A stretch of DNA of 64,000 nucleotides from Leuctra nigra (lineage: Eukaryota > Arthropoda > Insecta > Plecoptera > Leuctridae), in contig OW203765.1 of NCBI GenBank assembly GCA_934045905.1, positions 28,615,997 through 28,679,996 on the forward strand. The letters are read 5' to 3'. Of the stretch, positions 1-12,157 are shown piece after piece. How positions within the stretch are numbered: the first letter of the stretch is position 1; each line of letters starts with the position of its first letter. Below the pieces are notes generated by a model that did no database searches, was not told the DNA's origin, and saw only the letters and a list, made by a program, of their open reading frames with translations. The position numbers and the translations under genes were made by a program.

Positions 1-452
1 TGTAATAATAATTATAATGTTAATAAATTGTTTCCAATAGATTGCTGGATGGCAATCAAATAAGTGGCTTGACTTTATGTTTCAATGTCGATCACTCTTA
101 CAGTAAATGGGACTTTATGACGTCCGAGAGCGTTTGCGTCCTGAAGGCGTAAGTTTCAAGACTTGGCCTCCAGGACGTTTGGTCACCCCTGGACTATTAC
201 CAGCACTGGAAAGGTGTTTGGGTTTCAGTCGCGAGTGTAATTGTGGAATAATAAGTCGTGAACGGCGACACTTTCACTGCAAGCCGCGTCTTCTTCGCGA
301 CTTGCGTCTTAGCAACACAGTCACAGATGACCTGGCGCCAGTGCACGGTCAAGCGCCACACTCGAGCATATGATGAGACGTGTTACGCAACTGGGGGTAT
401 TCGTTGTGGCGAGAAGGGGTTGGGATTTGAAAGAGGACAGGACCGATATTTT
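1..452. other. Non-coding; mildly GC-richer stretch 110-370
   Basis: Two overlapping frames of 79-88 residues (107-373, 258-497) have no recognisable domain. No other structure seen. Confidence 0.5.
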
Positions 453-770
453 AGACGATTCCATAAAATATCTGAGTGGCTCTGGTTTCTGAAATAATTC
501 GCATACCTACAGTTTGTTTTTCTTATGTTTGAACTCTCTACAGACGGAGCCACCGTCAGTTGTTCTGTAAGGCCGAGAAAGACAACATTGCAAGGTGAGC
601 GCGCAATGAAGTCTTTCTCGGCCTAGCAGAACAACTGACTGTGGCTCCATCTGGTGAGAGTTCATACATAAGAAAAACAAACTCTAGGTCGGTGGAAATC
701 AAACAGCAAGTGCAAGCATCAAACATTTTCTTAGAAACCAGAGCCTCTCTGATACTTTATGGAATCGTCT
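453..770. mobile_element. Foldback/MITE-like element with arms of about 132-160 bp
   Basis: The left arm (453-584) pairs with the right arm (611-770) in reverse complement. Matching landmarks are AGACGATTCCATAAA at the outer ends, GGCTCTGGTTTCT, AGTTTGTTTTTCTTATGT and, innermost, GTTGTTCTG with GGCCGAGAAAGAC. The right arm has about 20 extra bases. The loop is 26 bases (585-610). There is no coding content, and flanking duplications are not clear. Confidence 0.82.
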
Positions 771-822
771 ATTTGCAATTAGGTATTACTGATTTTGAGG
801 ACGATCTGAGGATTAATGTTAG

Positions 823-840
823 AAAGGAGGCGGTCGTGGC
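823..840 (+). repeat. Solitary Q-family MITE end
   Basis: AAAGGAGGCGGTCGTGGC followed by CTGTTAGTGG, resembling the Q-family left end at 38118. No partner terminus was recognised nearby. Confidence 0.5.
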
Positions 841-3206
841 CTGTTAGTGGGGAACATTAGAATAATTTATATTTTGATTGTGCAGCAGTGATTAGTTTTT
901 AGCAGTGATCTTCGGTCTATTGATCACAACATTTTGAATTTTACGTTGCTTATAGGTGGTTCAGTATGGACGAATATAGATGAGAAAAAATCTTACCAGA
1001 TTTCCACTAATCCCATGTTTTGGCGTTTTAGCGCGATTTCAGAATCTTCCAATGAATACTAACTTTCTGTTGACAACCGTTAGTAAGGAAATTTTTACCA
1101 CATACTCACTCTCAAACCAATGGAGTTTATGTGTATTTTGTTGTCAATTATCGTCTTTTAAATTACATATTTTTTATTTTAAACTTTAATTACACAATAT
1201 TTTAAATTCGTCACATAATGAAACATTGAAACCTTTTAAAAACTACAAAAAAGTAAAAAATGTAATGGCTTTCTTTTGTCTGCTTACATCAATTAACCTT
1301 GTTCAAGGTGTGATAAGTCCTTGGAATCGTTTACATCTCACAGCATCCAGTCTGGAGCTGGGATTAGGGGCGCTGTTATCCTTCGAGTCAACATCCAAAT
1401 GACAACAAACCCCAGACATCTGGCCGTTCCATTCCCAGTGTAGACATTAGGATAACTAACACTCCGGTTAGACCCATAACGCGGGAACTGAAGATTAGCT
1501 GTCCCAGGGTTGCTTTTTACACAGTTCACGGTACTCGGGACGTACGAGCGTTGTGGTTGTGGAAGGGATGTCACTGGTGTTCCGATGATGGAGTACTACG
1601 TTCAAGATGTTGATTTTTTCTAAGTTCACGGTATTCGGGACGTACGGGCGTTGTGTGTTGGAAGGGACGTCACTGGTGTTCCGATGATGTAGTACTACGA
1701 CAAGATGTTGGAGGTTGTAAAGTGGTGACTGAGTTATGTTCGGCATTTTTGCGCTTTTTTTGGGTTTAGCAGATGTGAACTAGATATGTGTTAGGGAATT
1801 TGGCAATATTGGCAGATGTTTAAGTTTTTTTGTATGCATTTGCTCTCTATGGAATAAGTAGAATTGTTATTGTTTGGTTACTCAAGGGTATAGCCTCTTC
1901 CCCCATATATCTCCTCGGTATATCTTGATCGTTACATAAATTAAACATTGAAAAATATTGGTATAGCGTAATTTTCTCAACATTTTAATTTAAATTGTCA
2001 CGTCACAAAATCTACATCTGTGGAAATCTAAATCTTTTGACACAGTCGTACCTCAATGTAAAATCACATTTAATCATACTCTTGAAGAGAATCTACACAA
2101 AATGCTCCACTTCTCAGATTTTAAAACAAAAATCGTTAGCATGTATCATCTTTTCGACACTGAAAACTGTAAAATATGAATGACACATGAAATGGTGCCT
2201 TTTTGTGTGGATTCTAGTCCCCTTATCGGCTCATTTTTTGAGCCGCCCCAGTTTTTTTTTTTAGTTTTCCGACAACTTCAATATAATTTAAACATCCCGC
2301 AAGAATATTCTAGATACATCCGAATCTTTTTTGTCCTCTTCTTCAAACATAATTCCAGCGCCTCTCCCCTAGCATCTATTTCAGAGCATCAGTATTCATA
2401 GCTCACACCCTACTTGTGTATTTATTTGTAAATGTCACTTTTCAATCACGAATCAAGCGCGGACACAATCCAACTCTTCTTCCATTCATTCTTTCTTCAG
2501 CTGGCTTCCATTATTGGTCCAATTCTTCTCTTTACATTGCTCAACACTCGACAGGGGGGCATCGAAAAGACACCCCCGTATGTTGTTATCCACATACTGT
2601 GTCTACATCGGATGGTTCTACCTTTTGCCACCCCCTAAATGCTGCCCCATCTGTTGGTAATGGCGTTAGACTTCCCTCCCTCACTCTTCCCAAAAGCGAA
2701 CACCCCGAAAGTACACATGTGCGCGTCTATAGCAAACAGCTGGTATCTAGAGTAGATTCTTCCGCAGTTCATTCACTCGGATATCCGTTCGTTGGTGATG
2801 AGAGGGGCTACGATTTGGTGTTCCGGTGGTGTGGACTTAGATGACGGCGACGATGTTGTGTTTCGTAAAATATACCTCCATGGGAAAATTATGTTACGAT
2901 ATTCCAAGTCGGGAAAAGAAAAACGGTGATTATGGAAATAAAGTAACAAAAACAAACTCGTTAAATGTCTCATTTTAATGACGTCATTCATAATTTCTCT
3001 CTCTCTTCGTTTGAATGGAAATTAATTTTTAAAAAATCTTGGTGGTGTTTTTTTTATTTGAGATTGATCTCGGCTTTCAGTTCAGGAAGCTGTGAAGGCC
3101 GGATTACACTAGTGAGATGCTCAGCACTCGAAACCCTCTAGTGAGAATATGTCACTAGAGTACATATTAGTGACATATCCGTGTACACAGTACTAACAAC
3201 TGTGTA
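841..3206. other. Mostly plain non-coding DNA apart from the 1522-1720 duplication
   Basis: AT-rich except 2440-2860, where a 142-residue frame (2416-2844) and an overlapping 68-residue frame occur. Neither has a recognisable domain. A small hairpin CGGCTCATTTTTTGAGCCG lies at 2228-2246. Confidence 0.5.
1522..1720 (+). repeat. Two-copy tandem duplication, period about 101 bp
   Basis: AGTTCACGGTACTCGGGACG at 1522 recurs with one change as AGTTCACGGTATTCGGGACG at 1623. Both are followed by a GCGTTGTG run, then GTCACTGGTGTTCCGATGAT and AGTACTACG. The minus-strand open frames here are by-products. Confidence 0.85.
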
Positions 3207-3236
3207 GGTGGTTACACAGTAGTTAGTAATGGAGCC
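3207..3236 (-). repeat. T-family dispersed repeat core
   Basis: A 30 bp core, exactly the reverse complement of 59391-59420. A related stretch is at 53864-53890. The core includes GGCTCCATTACTAACTACTG. The upstream 3100-3206 has further short inverted segments (CTAGTGAGA, TGTCACTAGAG), so it may be the end of an old MITE. Confidence 0.6.
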
Positions 3237-3257
3237 TTGATTGTGGACCAAGGTTAA

Positions 3258-3368
3258 GCTTTTCAATAGTCTGCTAAATTTTAAACAGTCGATTAGGGCT
3301 ATACTGTCATTCCAACAACCGATTACATTTCTAGAATACCGTTTAGCAGATATTGAAAAACATGGCCC
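3258..3368 (-). mobile_element. PIF/Harbinger-like MITE, divergent copy (H1)
   Basis: It is related to the elements at 40145 and 44829: shared CTGCTAAATTTTAAACAGTC-type ends and an inner segment like CAACAACCGATTACATTTCTAGAAT. It is flanked by TAA on both sides (3255-3257 and 3369-3371), the 3 bp TWA target duplication expected for PIF/Harbinger. At 111 bp it is shorter than its relatives (147-150 bp), and one end is degraded. Confidence 0.65.
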
Positions 3369-3483
3369 TAAATGTTATTTTTCGTAAAATTGGTGTAATA
3401 CATAAAGATATGAACGGTCTTGTATTTATTTAATTGCAAAATTCCAGATAAGGGAAACTTAAAAATAATTCCAAAATATCAAA

Positions 3484-3640
3484 CAATGAGAGTAGGGGAA
3501 TATAATCTACATAAATGGGCTTCATTTATTGAGGTATTTATGCTACAAAAGTCCAATTCTGAAGTCCGGTAAACCCGAAAGATCCAGCTTCTATGTATAA
3601 AAACTTTTGACAAGCTAAAAGCTGAAAAACGTATAAATAT
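3484..3640. repeat. Diverged dispersed repeat, copy 1
   Basis: Aligns with 37368-37506: AATCTACATAAATGGGCTTC against AACCTACATAAAAAGCGTCA, a common ATTTATGC, and TTTTGACAAGCTAAAAGC against TTTGACAGCTAAAACGC. Identity is low and the class unknown. The 76-residue minus-strand frame here is not convincing. Confidence 0.45.
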
Positions 3641-4083
3641 AACAGTATATCCTAATATTCCCCACTTCTTGTGGTACATTTTGCATGATTTAGAGGCGTA
3701 TTTAATCAATGACTAATATCTGCGAGGGGTTGAAATCCTGTCCTCACCAACTCGGTATAATTTGACAAGTGTAAACGCGACGTTGCCACATTGTCGCCCG
3801 AGTGGGAGCGAGAGAGATTACGTTACAACACACCTGGTGTTCCGCCATTAATTACTTTGGCAATCACGTCGAGTTGTGAACGCGTTTCAATTTGGAACGT
3901 TCCGCCGAGTGTCGTTTGAATCCGTCGTCCCGCCAACTGTTTTGACTGTTGTTCGATGATATTCTCTTGCACTGGCGGCGATGGGTACGGCGGTTCCGTG
4001 GATAAAATGACAACACTGGCGACCCGGACGGAAAGTTACGCCCCTAGGTGACTCTATTTCATCACGACCTCATTACACTAGGC

Positions 4084-4536
4084 CAGGGGACGGCAAACTT
4101 TTTTTGGTGAAAGAGCCAATTTCCCAAAAGTTAATAAATTAGATAATAATGGGAGCTACAGTAGAGGCAATCAAATATAATACACCGAAAATAATAAATT
4201 GAATTACTAGTTTATATTGATATTTTGACGAAGCCCCTCCAGTTGTTGCCCGCATTTTTTTTTCAGAATTTCAACAATTTTAAAGTGATTCTGGGACTCT
4301 AAAATGAACAAATTGAATCAAATGAACGTCCAATTATTGCCCCGCAGGGCGCTTTTTTCAGAATTTTAACAATTTAAAAGTGATTCTGGGACTCTAAAAT
4401 GGACGAACAACCTTCCCATTGTTGCCCCGCAGGGCGTTTTGTTTTCGAATTTTCGAACTTTTCGATTCCAAATCTTTATTTAAATTATAAAGAGCCATTC
4501 AAGAACCACCAAGGAGCCGCAGATTGCCGACCCCTG
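4084..4536. mobile_element. Non-autonomous hAT element
   Basis: The ends are CAGGGGACGGCAAACTTTTT and, reversed, CAGGGGTCGGCAATCTGCGG, which is the classic hAT terminal form. The 8 bp flanks CACTAGGC (4076-4083) and CTCTAAGC (4537-4544) match at 6 of 8 positions and look like a diverged hAT target duplication. The 453 bp body has no transposase and contains an internal tandem repeat (4241-4435). Confidence 0.85.
4241..4435 (+). repeat. Internal tandem repeat of the hAT element, period about 86-90 bp
   Basis: Units begin near 4241, 4332 and 4418 with TTGTTGCCC/ATTATTGCCCC. The first two share GTGATTCTGGGACTCTAAAA, and the third is partial. The extra GCCCCGCAGGGCG block appears only in units 2 and 3. 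Confidence 0.8.
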
Positions 4537-4714
4537 CTCTAAGCAAATATACTGTCTATAATTTTCTCTTATACGAAAATAAAATGTATTCCTCTATGGG
4601 AATGCCGACCTTGAAATCTCCTGTCCAGACATAGCCATTTAACTCATAAAGACGAATGACTGTAAAATATTTGTAATATTATTTTAATTTAAATAAATGG
4701 TTTTTTAATGGCTT

Positions 4715-4785
4715 ATAACCCGCCTGGAACCTCGTAACTAGCCGAGTAAGCAGCCTAGCCACTGAGCCACTGAGCTCATCGTAGA
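4715..4785 (-). repeat. tRNA-like segment (SINE head or tRNA pseudogene)
   Basis: On the minus strand a B-box-like GAGGTTCCAGGCGGG (reverse of 4719-4734) lies about 40 bases after a possible A box in CTCAGTGGCTAGGCTGC. Acceptor stem pairing is not evident, so a functional tRNA is unlikely. CAGTGGCT is partly duplicated. Confidence 0.4.
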
Positions 4786-5329
4786 GTTATAGTACCTACC
4801 TAGTCTTAGGTTATAGATATCCAAATCAACTGAATCTTTGCAACAAAACTCCTCTTCAATTTGTGTGGATTTCACACAAAACTCTTAACTTCCTAGTGTA
4901 ACCCGGTCTCAAAGCCATCAAACGACCCAAGCTCTACATAAAATGACACAATATTTCCTGTGCCCGGTCACAAAGTCCCCCCCCCCCCCACCCCCCCCAG
5001 GTGACTATTTCATTAGGTCTGCACCTGGCCCGACAGAAATTAACATTGTTCTAATCACATGATCAAAGCGTGCCCCTCAACACGGGGGGTGGGGGGAGGG
5101 GGAGTGATGTATTAGGGGGGTTGTGGGAGGAGATCGAGGTAAACATTTAGATATCAACACCCTCTGGTGTTAGAATATGCTTTGTGTTCGTTCACACCTG
5201 GCTCTTGGAGTTGGTGATCTGGAGTCAAATGGGGTTGGCGTTTTATAAACTAATATTGGTTGGAGAGAGGGGAAATGGAAATCACACTTTTCTCGAATAT
5301 ATTGAAGCGTCAAAGTTGACCGGAATTAA

Positions 5330-5356
5330 TTCTGTACCTCAGAGGTAGAAGGCCCG
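5330..5356 (+). repeat. Solitary P-family MITE end
   Basis: TTCTGTACCTCAGAGGTAGA followed by AGGCCCG, without the usual interior. A different inverted-repeat element (5357-5598) starts at its inner edge and may have interrupted it. Confidence 0.6.
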
Positions 5357-5598
5357 ATGTACACCCACGGTCAGAAAAATTGACGGTAAACTGCAAAGTT
5401 GGAGCTCGAATTACCGTCAATATTTGTAGAGCGGACAATTAATCATTATGTATGAGGTGGTTGAATGGTTCTTTTAATCAAACCCTTCAACCCCACATGC
5501 TCGAAATCTGCGTTCTCCTCCGTATTTTCGTCTAATTAATCAAGTTTTGAAAATGACTTAGAATTTTGCAAGCAATTTCTGTGACCGCGGGTGTACAT
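5357..5598. mobile_element. Inverted-repeat element with ATGTACACCCACGG ends
   Basis: The left end ATGTACACCCACGGTCAGAA pairs with the reversed right end ATGTACACCCGCGGTCACAG. Total about 242 bp. The end motif ACACCCACGG recurs in the 80 bp hairpin at 25501-25580, suggesting one MITE family of differing length. Confidence 0.65.
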
Positions 5599-8068
5599 TT
5601 TAATGATTCTTGATGATTCGTGTTTATTATTATTCTTTTGATCTCCTAAATTTAAAACTTTTAGGAAAATGTTGAATAAAATTAAAAACACTTACTTTTT
5701 CTGCTTTGTTTCAAAAATTATGAAAATATTAAATTGTTAATTTATATGTGAAGCAATACAGAATGACGCCATAATAAATGCAACCTCATTCTAATATAAA
5801 ACACGTATTTTTAACGAATCGATTGATTTGTCGAATGATAGCTTATCGATTTCCTATGCAATGACGAATTCCACAATCAACACACTCTTATCTCAGTCCT
5901 TCCGAATGCAATCAATAACCTGGATTCGTTGTATCGACTCAGCCGTCGCAGCAGGATGTATTGGAAATCGACGTGACTGATTAGAAATATCAGCGAGTAA
6001 TTGTTTGTAATTATCCGTCGCAGAAATTACTCCCATTCCGGTGGCGACGTCGCTTAGAAAGCTGTGCATATTTCTGCGAGAATGATAAGTTGTAGATTGT
6101 TTACAGGAATGCAGATGATTGTGAGGAATCCCAAGGATTTCTTGCTTTTCCACGTTTTCTTACGAGTCGTAAATTATAATCATGACATTTATATGCATGA
6201 TATATTATATTATATAATATAATATGAATGTTTTCAAATATTTTAATTGTAAGATTATCATTTGATTGAAAAAAGCTATTCGTGAAGGCATTAGATTACT
6301 GTTTTCCCAGTATAAAATGTAAAACATAAATCTGGTGCACTTGTGTTTAGCTGTATTTAAATTGCAAAAGGTTTGACATGTTTTGTGTTTAGGTACAATA
6401 TTACTTCAAACAAAATATTTTAAATTACTTTCACGTGCCAATTTAATCCATCATAATTCGTAATTTCCTTTATATGAATAGAACCTTTGAGCTGCAATTT
6501 TCAAATCAAGCATTATAACATTTAGCAAATGTAGGAATTTTGACAATAAATCAAACTTAAAATGGCTTCCGATTCACCAGCTGAATGTTACTTTGTTTCC
6601 AGGCAATTTGTTACGTCGTCCTTTGAAGTCTGGGGGACAAAACTGGGCTGTTGAATCTATGTGTCGAAATTGTTTGAATTTCCCAGCATATCCGCCTCCT
6701 CGGTCGAACAATAATAAGATCAACTGTTGAATTTTCCGAACGTCGGCTTTTCCGTGGAAAATCGCCGATTTCCCAATGGATTTCCAACAATCGAATTCCG
6801 CCCTGGTGCTTTTGAGCATTTAAATCGATAAATTAACCGGCTCTTTCTGAAATTACCGCATATGTAGACTGCCGTTCCGGCTGAACAGTTGCGTTTACAC
6901 AAAAACAATTGAAGCGTTGGTTGATATGGACTTGGAAAGAGCTTTCTGTGTTCTTGTGAAGTCTACATTACACTATTCGAAATGAAAACACATGTTCTAC
7001 CACCAAGACTTCATTTCTCATCTATAATACTCTGTTGATTTAATACGTGCTTATAAACTCAACATATTAAAGTCAATATGTAAATTTTTTACTCAAGATT
7101 GAGACCAACTTGAACTTGTAGCCAGAAATGTTCACTTGTTTGTATGCTATGTCCCTCATATTCTTCAATATTATATTATTAAATGCTATTTAATACTATT
7201 GTTTTAACATAGTTTTTATCACGAAGTATTTTTCAATTTAATCCTCATTTTTACTGACGGTTTTAACAAGAATTCTGCATTTACAAACATTTTGAATTCA
7301 ACTTATAATGAGCATGCTTACAAAAAGTATCGTTGAAAACAAATTTACTCTTTTACGTCGTTCGCTTCCAATAAATATTTTTCCAAGAAATTCCAAGAAA
7401 TCGTATATTCTATTTTAAAATTCTTGTCGCGATTCAAAAGAAACTCTAGAAAAACTCGCGCGGAAAAGCCTCACGACATGGGGAAATCACGAACGACTTT
7501 TCCTCAGACACACCAACTATAAATCTAACCCGAAAAGGAGGGCCAAAGTTTAGTGACCAATGTCGACATAAAAACATCGCATTTCCGAAGAAGTTGCATT
7601 GTAAGGAAGTTGAATTTTCCTCCGATTACCATTATTAAATGGTCAAAACTCTAGTTGTGTGCCTCACGCCCGAAATCGTAAGCTCTGCGTGCACGGGACA
7701 CCAGTTCGACAATACTAGAACACTCTTCGGTCGTCAGTCCCGACCGTGTCGATTCGTCAAAAATAATTGTAGACGTTGTTCTTAAAAACTGACATGCGTA
7801 ACATGTTTATGGATTCTAATGTAATGCAGAGTGTTTTTTTTCGGCTGTTTGTATGAATAAATACAGCCTGTTTTCTTGGGTGATGAGCTTTTTACATAAT
7901 TTTATGTATGTTATTGACCTTAAGCTGACTGTAATCTAGCCCCAAAAGCTAATGAACCTACCAGTTTATGTCCATGATGTATTAAATTATACCCTAGTTT
8001 GATCATCTATTTTTTTCACATTATATCTGTTATAATATTTTGGAACGTATTGTTTTGAAGTGTAAATA
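5599..8068. other. No gene seen
   Basis: Two less AT-rich patches (5890-6160, 6580-6910) could be conserved non-coding DNA but show no known motif set. 6185-6230 is an AT palindrome-like run (ATATTATATTATATAATATA). Confidence 0.5.
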
Positions 8069-8105
8069 ATCTAATTTCGTATTCTCTTTCTATTACAGGT
8101 AAGCT
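8069..8105 (+). promoter_or_regulatory. Putative recursive-splicing ratchet point 1
   Basis: A branch-point-like CTAAT (8070-8074) is followed by a pyrimidine-rich tract (16 of 20 bases before CAG are C or T, with no intervening AG) and then CAG directly joined to GTAAGC (junction 8098/8099). A 3' splice site abutting a 5' splice site with no exon is the form of ratchet points that divide long introns in Drosophila. Host gene and exons are not in the window, so function is inferred. Confidence 0.5.
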
Positions 8106-10913
8106 ACCTAATTCAATGTCTTCCCATGATTATTCGGGCAGTTGTAAGTTACGTAAGTCAATGATTTTCTAGTTTTTTTCTACGTCATCTAATGCATTTT
8201 ACCAACTCCAAACACACCTTCTCCGGAAATGTAATGGAGACACCAGAATATCGCTAATTTTCTGAGCCTTCAGCGGTTCATGTAAATTTTGAAGTTGGTA
8301 GATACTTCACATAGGTGATAATTAAGGTATTAGCTTAGCGGTTTTTCTGAACTCAGTTATGCATCTCTGGGCGCAGCATCTTTAAATATAATCGTTCCAT
8401 TCGTAGTATTATTCAACTCTCTAACTTATTCTTCCAATACGATTTATTGACATCAATCCATCTTCCTAATAGATTTCGACTAGCTGAGAAAATGTAAACT
8501 CTTCGAACGTGATCTGTTGACCACATATACTTTCATATGCATTATTAATGACCCGATCAAATCATTCCTCCTCCCAATAAGTCTCTCGCCTACCCACTTG
8601 TCACTCGTATCGGACAAATTGCTTGTTGTTGGTAATGACGAAATAGCATGTGGCCTAGAAGTGATCCCTGAGACACTCCTGGTGTTGGTATCGGGGCGTC
8701 ATGGAGAGTATGCGCGTGGGTTGCTGCACATCTTCACACGGTGGGATCAGTGGCTAGTTCTCTTCCGGGTTCTCCTATTGAGTCAAGTCGATAAAAAGTG
8801 CACTTGCTTTATTTGCTTCACTCTTTTACATCATGGCATTAGCTTCTTGGATTTGGACATATTTTGTTAGCTTTCAAACGTTATCAAATGAATCAAATAC
8901 ATTTTGTACACTATTTTCCAAGTTCCATGCAAATGCAGTCCATTTCTAAATCCGTTTGAAATCAATTCACAAAAAAATCAAATGCTTCATTTTCTTCAAA
9001 ACGAATTTGAGCTACAATCACAAAATGTTTGTTGTTTTTTATTACGTTTGCAACTAAGAGTGAAATTAAGGTAGAGCAATCGATCGACATATACAAAAAA
9101 AATATTCTTGAAATTACAAGTTCAAAACACGTTTCCCTACATTTCAAATATATTGAAGTACAACAGACTCATTTAATGTTCTGTAGTTTGCAACTCCAGT
9201 CCAACAATAAGTTTTCAATTTTATGTCATTAGAGGATGAACAAAACTTTAACATGGGAGGTATAGGAAAATCATTTCGAATTTGGTATATAACTTTTAAA
9301 ATAGCACACGTTGGTATTGTTTTCATTTTTTTCCTGATAGTATGTCAGAATGTCTACCATAAAAAAGTTTTTTGCTCAAATCTATCGAGACAAAAAAATA
9401 GATCAACATTTTAGCTTAAAAATAACACGATTTTCTTTTTCCGCCATAAGATAACATGGGGGAGACAAATCAATTTATCTCAGAAACTGGACACGAGAAG
9501 TGTATCATTTTTTCATGGATTGTGTATGGCATGATTATCAATAAATCACCAAAATTTCAAGTAAATCGGAAACATTGAGGTTATGGTGGTTCTACCTTAA
9601 TTTCAAACTTTTCTTTAAAAAATAATAAATGTACCGATTACGTACGCTGAAAAAATTTACATGAGAGTGACAAACGTTTTAAGTAACATGTTTTCTCTCT
9701 ATGTCTCGAATTAAAATGCACCTCGCTTTTACCGAGCCTATTTGCTCATGTAACGTAACGCCGCCGTGTTTATGACCAAGTGATAATGAATGGAATGATT
9801 AATCTCTGGATGGGCGTAGCCGAGAGACGAACCGGAGACCCGCTACAGATAATGCGGTAACAGATAATTAAATGCGCTTGACGTCGAGCTAGAACGCGGT
9901 ATAAATCATCTGCGAGGCGCGTCTTTTCGAATTAGCTCGGGGATTTTTACACCCGACGGTGTTGTTTGTAATTATCTAGATTAGGTTTTTATGTTCGAAT
10001 AATTTTATTCATTGATTTGTTAAAGTATTGGATCAAGTGTGGCAATTCTTTATAAGGAAGAAAGTACTGCCTTTAGGACATGTTGATGACCAAAAGCACT
10101 TCGAAATTATAGTGAGATCGTAAACATGTTGACGATGTAAACACGTGGACATTCAAAGATTGGAGATTGGTTGTAAGATGATTAAACAAACACCTTGGGT
10201 CCATAATTATCAGTAAGATACAATCTCTACCTCGAGAGATGGCTAATTCACACAAAAATGTAATATGAATGTGTCCCAATTTTGTTGGTTTGTATGTATG
10301 TGATTTTACATTTCATGTTGGTTGAGCATAAAATTTAAAATGCAAATATACATATTCCAAGAAATTGAGGATTTGTATGATTTCCATTCCCTTCCCTCGT
10401 TACGCAATAAATGTTGACAAAATAACGTTTCTATTTCTGTTAGTATGGTCATAATTTGTGTACCATAATTTTTACCATTTTATGCTTACCCGTGATTGGT
10501 AGAAGGCCTCGGATTTATGCACATCTGTGAATGTAAGAAAGTATATCATACTTGGTTTTGTTACTTGAAAATGTATGTTACACAAGCGCCAATAACAAAA
10601 TATGTTTACTGTTTTGTTTTGTGTTACTTAGAAGACTAGCATTTCGACATGTCCACAAACCCATGATTAGGTATTTGGTCGTTTAAAATATTGAATATAT
10701 TATTTTTATGAGTCGTAATCTGTCACACGTGTTAATCTTTCTATTTAGACAGGTTGTAAAGTAAATAATCTCTTATTTTCTGGCTTCTGGCTGCTGGCTC
10801 ATTCCATGCTCAAAACATTTGCATTCAATTTTACACTTTTACATCCTGGAGCTTTCGAACTTTTACTGCAAATGAAATAATTGAAATAGCACTTCTGTCC
10901 TGTAGAGAGAGAT
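8106..10913. other. No gene seen
   Basis: AT-rich. 9750-9960 is GC-richer (CGCGGTATAAATCATCTGCG) without coding signs. A 117-residue frame at 8517-8870 has no recognisable domain. Confidence 0.5.
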
Positions 10914-11106
10914 CCCAGAAAAAACACTCCGTGTAAAAAAGGCAGCCAAGTCTCTTTACTTTAAAAAAATTCAACACCGAAAAGGAGTGATATCAAAAAA
11001 GGAGCCAAGTCAATGACATTTCCAAATATTTAATCGTATTTTTGAAATAAAAGAATAAACACCGAGAAATACTTTACAAAAGGACTTGGCGCATCGTTTT
11101 TTTAAA
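10914..11106 (+). repeat. Left arm of long inverted repeat, copy A
   Basis: About 190 bp, nearly identical to the reverse complement of 11801-11993. It starts CCCAGAAAAAACACTCCGTG and ends with GGACTTGGCGCATCGTTTTT. The paired arms could fold into a long hairpin with a spacer loop of about 690 bases. Confidence 0.9.
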
Positions 11107-11800
11107 GACCTCATTCAATACTAAAAGTGGAAAGAAATTTAAAGTAGGTACATTTTCCTCTTTCTATTAGAGCCAGAAACTATGAATCAAGCTACTTTTA
11201 GTAATGGCTATTTTATAGTTTTGTCAATGGCGATAGTAGAAAGATTTCATGCTGTAATAGGTAAGTAATATAAGGGTGGAAGAATTAAATAACAATTGGA
11301 AGTGGGCTCATACATATTCTTATAGCACTGTTAATATGGTGATATTAGAAGGGTATCTTTTCATAATTTGATCTTGACTGAAGGAAATCATGAAACGTTG
11401 TCAAATAATTACGAACTGTCTTTGGAACACTATTATATATTTTTGAAGTGTCAAGTGTATAAAGTTAAAATTTTTAATAGAAATTCAATGTGACTATGTA
11501 CTTTGTGAAATGTTTTGTTATAAAATGTGGATTAATAGAAATGTATTTCATGATGAGAAGGTTTAACGCATGAGACTTAATTATGTTGACCACGAAACAA
11601 TATTACGAAGATAACTAACTATTGTGTATTTATAGAAAACATAGGCAACAAGTTTTATCGCGTACGTACATATTCTAATAGATAATATTTTACAGTAGGT
11701 ATATGTATAATATGTAATTGAAAGATGTTTCCCTATTATTCTAAAAATTCTAAATTACGGTTGTATATCAATGGCATATGCTTATGAATCAAAAAATGAA

Positions 11801-11993
11801 TTTAAAAAACGATGCGCCAAGTCCTTTTGTAAAGTATTTCTCGGTGTTTATTCTTTTATTTCAAAAATACGATTAAATATTTGGAAATGTCATTGACTTG
11901 GCTCCTTTTTTGATATCACTCCTTTTCGGTGTTGAATTTTTTTAAAGTAAAGAGACTTGGCTGCCTTTTTTACACGGAGTGTTTTTTTCTGGG
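11801..11993 (-). repeat. Right arm of long inverted repeat, copy A
   Basis: Reverse complement of 10914-11106 with very few differences. It is followed by ATATCACTTCTTTTGTTAG, which also follows the right arm in copy B, so the inverted repeat is part of the larger element and not a separate later insertion in each copy. Confidence 0.9.
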
Positions 11994-12157
11994 ATATCAC
12001 TTCTTTTGTTAGTTTATTCATACAGCTTGTAGCACATGTCCGAGCAGGGACTAATTTCTTTAAAAAAATACGCCTCAACCGATTTGCTTACTAAGAAAAG
12101 TTGCGTTTGGTATAAGATGAAAATGATTATCCAAGAAGAATAGCTTAAGTTTCGTTA

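Noticed and set aside
544..651. microRNA precursor
   Set aside because: Pairing extends far outside a normal precursor (453-770), which fits a foldback transposon better.
2416..2844. 142-residue open frame, one of the longest outside the LINE
   Set aside because: No recognisable domain, another frame is open over half of it, and there is no splice or homology support. Probably chance in a less AT-rich stretch.
4977..5006. Ratchet-like CCCCCCCCAG/GTGACT
   Set aside because: The tract is a C homopolymer and GTGACT is a poor donor; most likely coincidence.
11250..11275. Ratchet point at AATAG/GTAAGT
   Set aside because: No pyrimidine tract before the AG, and it lies inside the spacer of a repeat. 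The same applies to TAG/GTAAGT near 14346.
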